Of a DNA stretch of 9,735 bases, positions 1 through 5,999 are shown in pieces. Origin of the DNA: Nitratifractor sp. GTDB lineage: Bacteria; Campylobacterota; Campylobacteria; Campylobacterales; Sulfurovaceae. Under the pieces are notes generated by a model. The model saw only the letters and a program-made list of their open reading frames with translations. It did not search any database and had not been told where the DNA came from. Made by a program: the position numbers and the translations under genes. The first letter of the stretch is position 1; the number at the start of each line of letters is the position of its first letter. The stretch lies in assembly GCA_024762845.1 (NCBI GenBank), contig JANTGQ010000037.1:1-9735 (forward strand), given 5' to 3'.

Positions 1-1
1 A

Positions 2-349
2 TTAAAAACAAGAAGAGAATTTACTGCTGGGAGTAAAGTAAAGCATGACGCTACATATAAAAAAGAAAAAAAACTCTATCAACCTAGTCAAAGAGAGACT
101 ATAAAACCAATTCCAGATGTAGAAGAGATATCTCTAGGAAGTCACAAGAGTAGAAAAGTTGTGAAAAAGAAGAAGAAAAAAAATGTACGAAAAGCCAAAG
201 TATCAAGAAAAAGTAAAAAAAGTAAAAAACCCGTAAAAAAAACTTATGAACCATATAGTATAGAGGATGAGAAAAAAGATCCTGAACTTTTAGGTCCACA
301 AACAACACTGGAGTCCAACCCTCTGTTGGAGGATAAGGATAAGATTTAA
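2..349 (+). CDS. C-terminal part of a lysine-rich protein of unknown function (5' end outside window)
   Basis: The frame is open from the first bases of the window to TAA at 347-349, giving the last 115 residues of a longer protein. The GTG at 161 is therefore most likely an internal valine and not a start. The visible part has no recognisable domain. It has a strongly basic, probably disordered stretch (about residues 52-80, a run of Lys with Arg and Ser) followed by an acidic segment. Near the end is the motif DPELLGPQTTLE (278-313), preceded by EPYSIEDEKK; the lipoprotein encoded 360 bases downstream has the same arrangement. I do not recognise the family. The shared motif suggests a common partner or an old partial duplication, which is inference. 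The gene converges on thiS, with a weak hairpin between them. Confidence 0.7.
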   Translation, partial: LKTRREFTAGSKVKHDATYKKEKKLYQPSQRETIKPIPDVEEISLGSHKSRKVVKKKKKKNVRKAKVSRKSKKSKKPVKKTYEPYSIEDEKKDPELLGPQTTLESNPLLEDKDKI

Positions 350-363
350 TCCGGGTTTAAATC
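343..363. terminator. Weak hairpin between convergent genes
   Basis: GATTTAA (343-349) pairs with TTAAATC (357-363) across a 7-base loop. It lies where the first gene and thiS converge and overlaps the stop codon of the former. There is no clear T tract on either strand, so it would be a poor intrinsic terminator. A second small stem lies just upstream (TCCAAC 314-319 with GTTGGA 325-330). Confidence 0.25.
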
Positions 364-382
364 CTCTTACCTCAACTATAAA

Positions 383-583
383 TCATCCGCCGCCGACAAA
401 ATGGAGTAGTTCTACTTTGTCATTCTCTTGTAGTAGATAACTGTTCCACTCCTTCTCTTTTACAATCTCCATATTGACAGCAACTGCCATTGTCTTCTCT
501 TTTACTTGTAAATCTTCTAGAATATTTTTTATTGTAGTTTTAGGCTCAACTGATCTGCTTAAGCCATTTATAGTTACTTCCAT
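383..583 (-). CDS. thiS: Sulfur carrier protein ThiS (thiamine biosynthesis)
   Basis: This 66-residue protein has the ubiquitin-like ThiS/MoaD fold pattern. It starts MEVTINGLSR, has the alternating strand/helix layout of ThiS, and ends in VGGG. In the family the C-terminal Gly-Gly is adenylated by ThiF and converted to a thiocarboxylate, which donates sulfur to the thiazole ring made by ThiG. Its length matches the usual 65-70 residues. The start is well set by AGGAGA six bases before the ATG. ThiS is preferred over MoaD because of the short length and the N-terminal pattern. No thiF, thiG or thiH gene is visible in the window, so the gene looks detached from the rest of the pathway. It is transcribed divergently from the lipoprotein gene. 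Confidence 0.88.
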   Translation of the reverse strand: MEVTINGLSRSVEPKTTIKNILEDLQVKEKTMAVAVNMEIVKEKEWNSYLLQENDKVELLHFVGGG

Positions 584-671
584 AGATACTCTCCTGTTTT
601 TTTGGCTATTTTATCCTAAATTTAGCAAATCATAGTAAAATCTTCTTTAATATTTTCCTTAAAGGGGTGTT
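584..671. promoter_or_regulatory. Divergent promoter region, thiS / lipoprotein gene
   Basis: This 88-base AT-rich gap separates divergent genes. A TAAAAT box on the minus strand (613-608) would place a thiS start site near 601. A TAAAAT box on the plus strand (636-641) would suit the lipoprotein gene. No good -35 boxes are visible; this group often lacks them. The assignments rest on position and similarity only. Confidence 0.3.
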
Positions 672-998
672 ATGTATATGAAAGTAGCTGCAGTTGCAGT
701 GACAACACTTTTACTCAGCGGATGTGTAAATGAAAATCAGTTAGGACCTAGAGGCAACAGTGCAAACCTTGGGCAAGAGGCTACCGAGCAAAACAGTACA
801 GTAATACCACTTGACTCCAATGCAAATGTTCAGGAGAGTAGTCGACCCAAGTTACCAAAATATCTTAAACCAGAACCATTTAGTTTAGATAGTGACGAGA
901 GTGATCCAGAGCTTCTAGGACCACAAACTACACTAGAAGAGCCATTGGTGCGTAACAGAGCTAAAACGCAAAGCGCTGATAGCAATACTACTAATTAG
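672..998 (+). CDS. Small putative lipoprotein with C-terminal DPELLGPQTTLE motif
   Basis: This 108-residue protein has a short hydrophobic leader ending in a lipobox, LLSGC, with the acylated cysteine at residue 18, so it should be exported and lipid-anchored. The mature part is polar, rich in Asn, Ser, Pro and Glu, and probably disordered. Residues 68-89 (EPFSLDSDES then DPELLGPQTTLE) match the end of the protein encoded at the left edge of the window. I do not recognise the family. Two starts are possible, ATG at 672 and ATG at 678. The GGGG-containing ribosome site at 662-666 is close to the first and about 10 bases from the second. The gene ends 8 bases inside the 3' end of the convergent deacetylase gene. 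The tail SADSNTTN resembles the tail of the isomerase at 6750-7589, which may be chance. Confidence 0.75.
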   Translation: MYMKVAAVAVTTLLLSGCVNENQLGPRGNSANLGQEATEQNSTVIPLDSNANVQESSRPKLPKYLKPEPFSLDSDESDPELLGPQTTLEEPLVRNRAKTQSADSNTTN

Positions 999-1911
999 AA
1001 AATTTGATAATAGTCTCTAGTGTTAAAGAGACATTTTTTGCCAGCGCTTTGGTGTTATACCCGCCCTCAAGAAAGAATATTTTTGGGGTCTCTTTTTGGA
1101 GTAAAAGTATTGTTTCTACCATTGTTTGAATACCCTCGTGTGTGATATCCAAAGATGCCAAAGGGTCACTTTCGTGTAAATCGTAACCCGCTGATATTAG
1201 TATAAGTTCAGGCTGAAAACTCTTCACTAGCTTGGGCAGTTCATTTGTGTAAACATCTAAAAGTTCACTATCTGTAGAGTTTGGCATGAGTGGATAGTTA
1301 AATGTGTACCCTTTACCTTTTGAAACACCAATATCATTAGGATTGCCAGTACCCGGATATGCAAAAGCCTGGTGGGTACTAAAGTAGAAGACACTATCGT
1401 CTTCCCAAAAAGTATCTTGAGTACCATTACCATGATGAACATCGAAGTCGATAATAAAAATCTTTTTATATCCTAGTACTTGAGCATAGCGAGCTGCAAT
1501 TGCAATATTGTTAAAGAGGCAAAAACCCATAGCATCTGTTGGTGTTGCATGATGTCCTGGTGGTCGAATAGCACAAAATGCCAGATGTGCCATTCCCATA
1601 TGTATTAAGTCTAGAGCCCTAATACCGCTGCCGGCAGCGTAAGATGCTACTTCAAAGCTTGTTTTAGATGTGAGAGTATCTGCGTCAAAAGCTTTTTCAA
1701 TCTTGGCATACTCTTTGACTCTGTTGTAATGCTCGAGCGTGTGCACCAACAGTATTTGCTTTTTTGTAGCCAGAAGAGGTTTTTCTATCTGCAGTTTGGG
1801 TTCAAGTACTTTGATAGAGTTATATATTGCGATAAGGCGCTCTATAGACTCTGGATGATTGCCAGTATCGTGTTCTAAAAAAATTGAATCTTTTATAAGG
1901 AGTGGCTTCAT
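991..1911 (-). CDS. Histone deacetylase-like zinc amidohydrolase (class II HDAC / AcuC-like)
   Basis: This 306-residue protein belongs to the arginase/deacetylase superfamily, whose members remove acyl groups from acetyl-lysine or acetylpolyamines through a bound Zn ion. Visible motifs in order: HPE (19-21), RPPGHH (116-121, with the paired catalytic His 120-121), GFCLFNN (129-135), DFDVHHGNGT (155-164, zinc ligands D157 and H159), SAGYD (240-244, zinc ligand D244) and EGGY (282-285, transition-state Tyr 285). All catalytic residues are present, so the enzyme should be active. The substrate cannot be read from sequence; bacterial relatives act on acetylpolyamines, acetylated proteins or unknown small molecules. 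It is the last gene of a minus-strand run after telA, with an 18-base gap. No convincing ribosome site precedes the ATG, and the frame is the same as telA, separated by telA's TAA and six further codons. Translation may depend on coupling to telA. Confidence 0.88.
   Translation of the reverse strand: MKPLLIKDSIFLEHDTGNHPESIERLIAIYNSIKVLEPKLQIEKPLLATKKQILLVHTLEHYNRVKEYAKIEKAFDADTLTSKTSFEVASYAAGSGIRALDLIHMGMAHLAFCAIRPPGHHATPTDAMGFCLFNNIAIAARYAQVLGYKKIFIIDFDVHHGNGTQDTFWEDDSVFYFSTHQAFAYPGTGNPNDIGVSKGKGYTFNYPLMPNSTDSELLDVYTNELPKLVKSFQPELILISAGYDLHESDPLASLDITHEGIQTMVETILLLQKETPKIFFLEGGYNTKALAKNVSLTLETIIKFSN
1013..1039 (+). terminator. Likely intrinsic terminator of the lipoprotein gene
   Basis: GTCTCT (1013-1018) pairs with AGAGAC (1027-1032) across an 8-base loop and is followed, after one A, by six T (1034-1039). 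It lies 15 bases after the lipoprotein stop codon, inside the last codons of the convergent deacetylase gene, so the sequence serves two purposes. The stem is short. Confidence 0.45.
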
Positions 1912-1929
1912 GCTATGTGGTACGAGAGC

Positions 1930-3075
1930 TTATTTACTCTCTAAAGCCTCTTTTGTTGCACTGTTTTTTGCTAATTCTTCCTGTTTTGCTTTGGTTGCCA
2001 ATAGAGCACTTTTAAGAGCTTTTTCTGTCTCGACCAACTCTTTTTCTGCCAATGCTCTTGCATTTTTACCCTCTTGGGTAATTTTTATAGAGTCATTGAG
2101 TGTCTCGATAAGGGTATTGTTTGCTTTCTTAATACTCTCTATATCAAAAATACCACGCTCCATTTGTCGGCGCACTTCGGCATTTGCCTCTCTTAAGCCC
2201 TCGGCATTTGCCTCGAGTAGATCATTAGTTAAGTCGTTGGCATCTTTAATGGCATTTGCTGCTTCGTGGCTTCTAAAAATTGTTACAGTTTGTGCGAGTT
2301 GGTTACGCCATAGTGGTACAGTATTTACAAGCGTTGAGCCGATTTTATTAATTAAAGATTTATCATTCTCTTGAATCAAGCGAATACTTGGAAGCGCCTG
2401 CATAGCTACTTGTCGTGAGAGCTTTAAGTCGTGAACTCTACGCTCTAGGTCATCTCTGAAACCCCGTATCTCTTTAAGCTCCTGAATTGCCATCATCTCA
2501 CCATCTTTGGTTTTTGCTTCAAACTCTGGAATTACACTCTCTTCTAGTTCTTTTAACTTTTGTTCTCCAGCTTGAATATATATCTCTAATTGTCTAAAGT
2601 AGTCCAAGTTGGCTTCGTATAGTTTATCGAGTGAAACAACATCTGTTACCAGTTTGGATTTATGTCTCTCTAAATTCTCAGCAATTGCATCGATTTGCTC
2701 TTTTACCTCTTCGTATTTATGTACAAATTTTGCCAAAGGTTTTGTAAATCCAAAAAGTCTCTGCCACCAAGCTAGTTTTTTGTTTGGATTAAACTCATCC
2801 ATATCAAAACCACGGATTGCAACAACCATATTATTAAGCAGTTCGCCAGATTTTCCGGTATCTTTATTTTTGACTCCATCAAGCATACGGTTAGATATAT
2901 CGTCTAACTTCTCCTGTGCTTTGGAGCCAAAATAGATGATAGAGTTTCTATCGTTAATATCAATTTCGCTTAGTGCCTCGGTTAGTTTACTCTCCTCTTC
3001 AGGGATTACTGCCGGTGGGTTTGCCTCTTTATTTATTACGCTGCTCTCTACTAACTCTTTTACTTTTGTCTCCAT
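1930..3075 (-). CDS. telA: TelA-family protein (toxic anion resistance)
   Basis: This 381-residue, highly helical protein has no membrane segment or signal peptide, so it should be cytoplasmic. It fits TelA (PF05816) along its length: FGSKAQEKLDDISNRML near 49-65, VKNKDTG (68-74), IRGFD (87-91), the family-typical VHDLKLSRQVAMQALPSIRL (214-233), IQENDKSLINKI (234-245) and PLWRNQL (254-260). A long charged coiled coil fills the C-terminal third. The family is linked to tellurite and other stress resistance in several bacteria, but its biochemistry is unsettled. The start is firm: ATG lies two bases after the xpaC-like stop, with AAGGAG inside the end of that gene, a sign of translational coupling. 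The short EANAE repeat at 288-299 is part of the coiled coil. Confidence 0.9.
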   Translation of the reverse strand: METKVKELVESSVINKEANPPAVIPEEESKLTEALSEIDINDRNSIIYFGSKAQEKLDDISNRMLDGVKNKDTGKSGELLNNMVVAIRGFDMDEFNPNKKLAWWQRLFGFTKPLAKFVHKYEEVKEQIDAIAENLERHKSKLVTDVVSLDKLYEANLDYFRQLEIYIQAGEQKLKELEESVIPEFEAKTKDGEMMAIQELKEIRGFRDDLERRVHDLKLSRQVAMQALPSIRLIQENDKSLINKIGSTLVNTVPLWRNQLAQTVTIFRSHEAANAIKDANDLTNDLLEANAEGLREANAEVRRQMERGIFDIESIKKANNTLIETLNDSIKITQEGKNARALAEKELVETEKALKSALLATKAKQEELAKNSATKEALESK

Positions 3076-3077
3076 TG

Positions 3078-3899
3078 CTACTCCTTTAATTGTTGTTTTA
3101 GTGCATCTATTTGTACATCGAGGTCAAATACCTCATTCGATTTTAATCTGTCTAGCTCTCTGTCGAACCGTGCAGATGCTTCGTTAAGAAGCTCTATTAA
3201 CCTTTGACGGAAGCTGTCGTCGATAGTGTGGCTCTCTATTGAGTTATATTTATCTATTACATCTTTTACGCCATCAAGATAGACAACCATAAATTTTCTT
3301 GCAATCCTAATATCTTTTGGGTCTTTTTTTATGGTCTCTAAGATATCTTCTGCTCTTTTTGTTGCTTTGGAGATTGCACTCTTTAGCTCCAAATCTTCTA
3401 TCTTATCTCTGCTGCTCTCTATCGATTTTAACTTCTCTTGCGCCTCTTTGATATCTTTTATAAGCTTTTCATAATTTACACCGCTACCCTTTGGCAACTT
3501 GTTCCCAACCGGGTCGCTACCGTAGTAAGCGAAGAGTCCAAAACCACCTACGATTGAAGTAAAAATAGAGTTTATTAAAGAGAAGCCATCAACTATATAG
3601 GATAAAAAGAGTATCGTAATGGTAAGTGCAATCGTTCCTAGAAGTTTATATTTAACCTTTGGTGCAATTGCAATGGTGGATTTTTTATACTCTTTCTCAT
3701 TCTCTAAACCAATATCTATTAACTTAATAGAGCCTAGAAGCATAAAAAATGCAATAAGCTTTAGTGTAAAACTTGAGTAGTTAGCAGAGAACAGAGAGAG
3801 TACTGTAGAGAGAAACATTGGAAGTAGAAAAATATAGAGATATGTTGCCGTCGCACTCTTCTCTCTTTTCTCTACTTGCATCTTTTTCGCTTTTGCCAT
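3078..3899 (-). CDS. XpaC-like membrane protein, partner of TelA
   Basis: I place the start at the ATG at 3899 (273 residues), with AAAGG seven bases upstream. The frame also extends to a TTG at 3995, but no ribosome site supports that. The N-terminal half has about four hydrophobic segments (roughly 19-38, 43-63, 86-103, 107-126). The rest is a charged helical domain (about 143-270). The sequence IARKFMVVYLDGVKDVIDKY (199-218) and the ending NEVFDLDVQIDALKQQLKE match the XpaC family pattern (PF10112, 5-bromo-4-chloroindolyl phosphate hydrolysis protein). In Bacillus, xpaC lies next to a telA homologue (yaaN), the same pairing as here. Biochemical function is unknown; a membrane-anchored partner for TelA is inference. 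The four membrane segments exceed the usual N-terminal pair I would expect, so the family call is strong but not certain. Confidence 0.78.
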   Translation of the reverse strand: MAKAKKMQVEKREKSATATYLYIFLLPMFLSTVLSLFSANYSSFTLKLIAFFMLLGSIKLIDIGLENEKEYKKSTIAIAPKVKYKLLGTIALTITILFLSYIVDGFSLINSIFTSIVGGFGLFAYYGSDPVGNKLPKGSGVNYEKLIKDIKEAQEKLKSIESSRDKIEDLELKSAISKATKRAEDILETIKKDPKDIRIARKFMVVYLDGVKDVIDKYNSIESHTIDDSFRQRLIELLNEASARFDRELDRLKSNEVFDLDVQIDALKQQLKE

Positions 3900-3939
3900 T
3901 AATCTACCTTTCTTAAAGAGTTCATAAATGTTTTCATTA

Positions 3940-4014
3940 TTAGAAACTTCCGCCAATAGCCATACCAAGAGCATAAAATATAAAAACAAAACCAAATAAT
4001 CTATAGTAATTCAT
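3940..4014 (-). CDS. Possible 24-residue hydrophobic leader or small membrane protein
   Basis: An ATG at 4014 follows a strong GAGGAG ribosome site and, further up, a TATAAT box (4043-4038). It opens a 24-codon frame starting MNYYRLFGFV, hydrophobic throughout, and ending in GGSF with the stops TAA TAA TGA in a row. It lies in the 5' leader of the xpaC-like gene. A 12-codon frame (MKTFMNSLRKVD) then ends at TAATG, overlapping the ATG at 3899. The best ribosome site in the transcript belongs to this small frame, which argues for translation. It could be a small membrane protein, a leader peptide that couples translation to xpaC, or a chance frame. Too short for homology judgement by eye. Confidence 0.4.
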   Translation of the reverse strand: MNYYRLFGFVFIFYALGMAIGGSF

Positions 4015-4071
4015 CTGATAATCTCCTCTTTTTTGATATTATAGTATAAAATTAATAATTATGGAGAAAAT
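4015..4071. promoter_or_regulatory. Divergent promoter region, xpaC-telA cluster / M20 dipeptidase
   Basis: These 57 bases hold a perfect minus-strand TATAAT (4043-4038), giving a start site near 4031 and a leader with GAGGAG before the ATG at 4014. Next to it is a plus-strand TATAAA (4045-4050) that would serve the dipeptidase gene. Neither has a clear -35 box. The two -10 boxes almost touch, so the promoters probably compete. Confidence 0.45.
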
Positions 4072-5331
4072 ATGCAAGAAATTATAGATAATTTTATAGA
4101 AATATCAAAAGTGCCCCGATGCAGTTTTAAATCAGAAAAGATGGAGCTATTCTTAAGAGATTTTGCAAAAAAACAGGGTTATACGGTTCAGGTTGATGGT
4201 GCAAAAAATATTCTTGTTTCGCACAGAGAGCCTAAAATGTCTCTGCAGGCACATTACGATATGGTATGCGTTGGGAGTGCACCCAAAATAGAGACAGTTA
4301 TAGACGGCAATATACTTAAAGCTAAAAACTCAAGTCTCGGTGCAGATAATGGGATGGCAATAGCTATGATGATGCAGTTAATGAAAGAGCAGGCTGCTTT
4401 GGAGTTTCTCTTTACAAGCGACGAAGAGGTAGGGCTTATAGGGGCTAAAAATCTCGACTTGCCGATACAGAGCAAATATCTGCTTAATTTAGATAGCGAA
4501 GATGAGGGCGAAGTATATATCGGATGTGCTGGAGGGGTGGATTTAAAGTTTACAAAAGAGTTGCCTACAGTGTCAGTAGATGGAAAATTTTATAAGTTAT
4601 CGATTGGCAATTTTCCAGGAGGACACTCTGGCGTAGATATCGACAAAGGGATACCAAACGCTATAGTTACATTGGCTAATTCTATCAAAAACAATGGTTT
4701 AAAAATAGTCTCTTTCCATGGTGGAGAGCGTATAAACTCTATCCCTGCCAATGCAAGTGCAATTGTATTTGCCAACAGTGCTTTGGATAAGAGCAAATTT
4801 GCTGATAATAAGATAGAAGTAGAGGCGTGTGATAGCGCAAAAGTTACAGCTTTCGATATTGATGATTTGCTAGGTCTACCCAATGGAGTGTTAGAAAAGA
4901 GTGAAGTGTTTGATGTAGTGCAAAGCAGTGCAAATATAGCTCTTGCAGATATAGAAAAAGGTGTAGTAACAATAGAGTTAAGCCTACGTTCACTTGATAC
5001 CGATGAGCTAATGCATATAGCAAAAGAGTTAGAAAAAACCTACAAAACAAAAGGATTTGAAGTTACCTTAAACGATAAATATCCAGGTTGGAAGCCGCAG
5101 TTAAATGAGTTTACAAAAAGAGTCGAACAGGCTACGAAAGATATTTTTGGGGAGTGTGAACTAAAAGTAATTCACGCCGGTTTGGAGTGTGGGGTATTAA
5201 GTGAAAAACTGCCAAATGTAAAAATGGCATCTATTGGACCAAATATCAGGTTTCCACACTCAACAAGAGAGTATGTGGAGCTAGACTCTGTAAAGCGAGT
5301 CTACAGAGTAGTGAAAGAGTTGCTAAAATAG
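4072..5331 (+). CDS. pepD: M20-family dipeptidase, aminoacyl-histidine dipeptidase (PepD) type
   Basis: This 419-residue zinc peptidase should be cytoplasmic (no signal peptide). Active-site motifs are complete. AHYDMV holds the metal ligand H61 and the catalytic-support D63. GADNG holds the bridging D92. TSDEEVG holds the general base E118 and ligand E119. NLDSED holds D141, and FPHSTREY holds H396. The order and spacing follow PepD, which cleaves Xaa-His dipeptides such as carnosine and other short peptides. The lid/dimerisation domain lies between about 165 and 345 and includes PGGHSGVDI (182-190). At 419 residues it is shorter than E. coli PepD (about 485), so the exact substrate range is open and a broader peptidase T-like role is possible. 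The start is supported by GGAGA six bases upstream. It is divergent from the XpaC-TelA cluster and followed by an independent toxin-antitoxin locus. Confidence 0.88.
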   Translation: MQEIIDNFIEISKVPRCSFKSEKMELFLRDFAKKQGYTVQVDGAKNILVSHREPKMSLQAHYDMVCVGSAPKIETVIDGNILKAKNSSLGADNGMAIAMMMQLMKEQAALEFLFTSDEEVGLIGAKNLDLPIQSKYLLNLDSEDEGEVYIGCAGGVDLKFTKELPTVSVDGKFYKLSIGNFPGGHSGVDIDKGIPNAIVTLANSIKNNGLKIVSFHGGERINSIPANASAIVFANSALDKSKFADNKIEVEACDSAKVTAFDIDDLLGLPNGVLEKSEVFDVVQSSANIALADIEKGVVTIELSLRSLDTDELMHIAKELEKTYKTKGFEVTLNDKYPGWKPQLNEFTKRVEQATKDIFGECELKVIHAGLECGVLSEKLPNVKMASIGPNIRFPHSTREYVELDSVKRVYRVVKELLK

Positions 5332-5339
5332 GCATATTG

Positions 5340-5369
5340 TTGACAAATAGTATATTTTTATTATATAAT
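5340..5369 (+). promoter_or_regulatory. Consensus sigma-70 promoter of the toxin-antitoxin operon
   Basis: TTGACA at 5340-5345 and TATAAT at 5364-5369 are both perfect and are 18 bases apart. The expected start is near 5376, giving a leader of about 15 bases with AAGG before the antitoxin ATG at 5391. It is the strongest promoter match in the window, which fits a self-regulated toxin-antitoxin operon. Confidence 0.75.
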
Positions 5370-5371
5370 AA
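5358..5371. promoter_or_regulatory. 14-base palindrome over the -10 box, candidate antitoxin operator
   Basis: TTATTATATAATAA is a perfect palindrome that contains the TATAAT. Ribbon-helix-helix antitoxins usually bind palindromes over their own promoters, so this is a natural operator candidate. The sequence is only A and T, so chance is a real alternative. Confidence 0.4.
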
Positions 5372-5390
5372 TGTAAAACAAAGGTCAAAA

Positions 5391-5660
5391 ATGTATACCA
5401 TAGATCAACTCGAAAAGCAACAAGTTGGATTAAGACTCAATAAGTATTTAATTGAGGAGATAGATGAATTTACAAAGCAGTTTAATGTAAATAGAAGCGA
5501 AATTATAACAGAAGCTATAAAATCCTATATCAGTGAGCAAAAAGCAAACTTAATTTATCAGGGAATAGATGATGCTTTTTGTGAGCTAGCAGATATTAAA
5601 AATGGAAAAAAAGATAGCAAAAATTTAAAAGAGTTAGATGAGTTTTTGGATGAGTTGTAA
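5391..5660 (+). CDS. Ribbon-helix-helix antitoxin of a type II toxin-antitoxin pair
   Basis: I take ATG at 5391 as the start (89 residues) because AAAGG lies seven bases upstream and the promoter start site is near 5376; the TTG at 5337 lies upstream of the promoter and is excluded. Residues 10-48 form a ribbon-helix-helix pattern: a beta strand at QVGLRLN, a helix at LIEEIDEFTKQF, a turn at NVNRSE, and a helix at IITEAIKSYI. This is the DNA-binding domain of ParD/RelB/CopG-type antitoxins. The acidic C-terminal part (about 58-89, ending ELDEFLDEL) would wrap and neutralise the toxin. The gene overlaps the toxin gene by 11 bases, as is common in these pairs, and probably represses its own promoter. 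The exact family cannot be named by eye. Confidence 0.85.
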   Translation: MYTIDQLEKQQVGLRLNKYLIEEIDEFTKQFNVNRSEIITEAIKSYISEQKANLIYQGIDDAFCELADIKNGKKDSKNLKELDEFLDEL

Positions 5661-5982
5661 AGTCATTATTTTAGAGAATTTTGCAAAAGAGATAAAAAGG
5701 CTTCATAAAAAATATAAGAATATAAAAAGTGATATAAGACAACTCTCTAAACAATTACAAGCTAATCCAAAGAGCGGAATTTTGTTGGGTAATAACTGCT
5801 ATAAAATAAGAGTTTCAAATAGCTCTATCCCTACAGGAAAAAGTGGAGGATTTAGAGTGATTTACTACTATTTGTATGACGATGATAATATCTTTTTAAT
5901 TACAATTTACTCTAAAAGAGATTTAGAAAATATAAGTGATAAAGTAGTGTTGGAACTGCTCAAAAAATATGGGTTGGATTAA
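5650..5982 (+). CDS. RelE/ParE-fold toxin of a type II toxin-antitoxin pair
   Basis: The start at 5650 gives 110 residues beginning MSCKVIILENF, which fits the family N-terminus. An ATG at 5638 in the same frame is possible and has a weak GAG ribosome site, adding four residues. Family features are the basic helix pair (FAKEIKRLHKKYKNI, 11-25), the strand YKIRVSNSS (51-59), and the core GKSGGFRVIYYY (63-74). Next come LITIYSK (83-89) and a C-terminal helix. The pattern resembles RelE/HigB-type ribosome-dependent mRNA nucleases more than ParE gyrase poisons, but the target is inference. It sits directly after and overlaps the antitoxin, and ends at a hairpin shared with endonuclease III. Basic charge and small size are normal for the group, and nothing suggests a truncation. 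Confidence 0.85.
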   Translation: MSCKVIILENFAKEIKRLHKKYKNIKSDIRQLSKQLQANPKSGILLGNNCYKIRVSNSSIPTGKSGGFRVIYYYLYDDDNIFLITIYSKRDLENISDKVVLELLKKYGLD

Positions 5983-5993
5983 TAAAATCCAAC
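5973..5993. terminator. Bidirectional terminator-like hairpin, toxin / endonuclease III
   Basis: GTTGGATT (5973-5980) pairs perfectly with AATCCAAC (5986-5993) across a five-base loop, and the toxin's TAA lies at its left-arm edge. On the plus strand only TTT follows. On the minus strand a T6 run comes a few bases after the stem. It lies exactly where the two genes converge and probably stops transcripts from the nth side better than from the toxin side. Confidence 0.55.
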
Positions 5994-5999
5994 TTTAGA

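Noticed and set aside
161..349. Start of the first gene at GTG 161, giving a 62-residue Lys-rich protein
   Set aside because: The frame stays open with plausible coding sequence back to the window edge, and there is no ribosome site before 161, so this is the tail of a longer protein.
2184..2220. EANAE repeat encoded in telA as a DNA repeat element
   Set aside because: Two short copies of a coiled-coil heptad-like segment within a helical protein; a protein-level feature, not a mobile or regulatory repeat.
1859..2374. 171-codon open frame on the plus strand opposite telA
   Set aside because: telA matches its family along this stretch. The antisense product is compositionally biased (Ser, Ala, Leu) with no recognisable domain.
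5337..5390. Antitoxin start at TTG 5337
   Set aside because: The TTG lies upstream of, and partly inside, the consensus promoter and before the expected transcript start. The ATG at 5391 has a proper ribosome site and the right family N-terminus.
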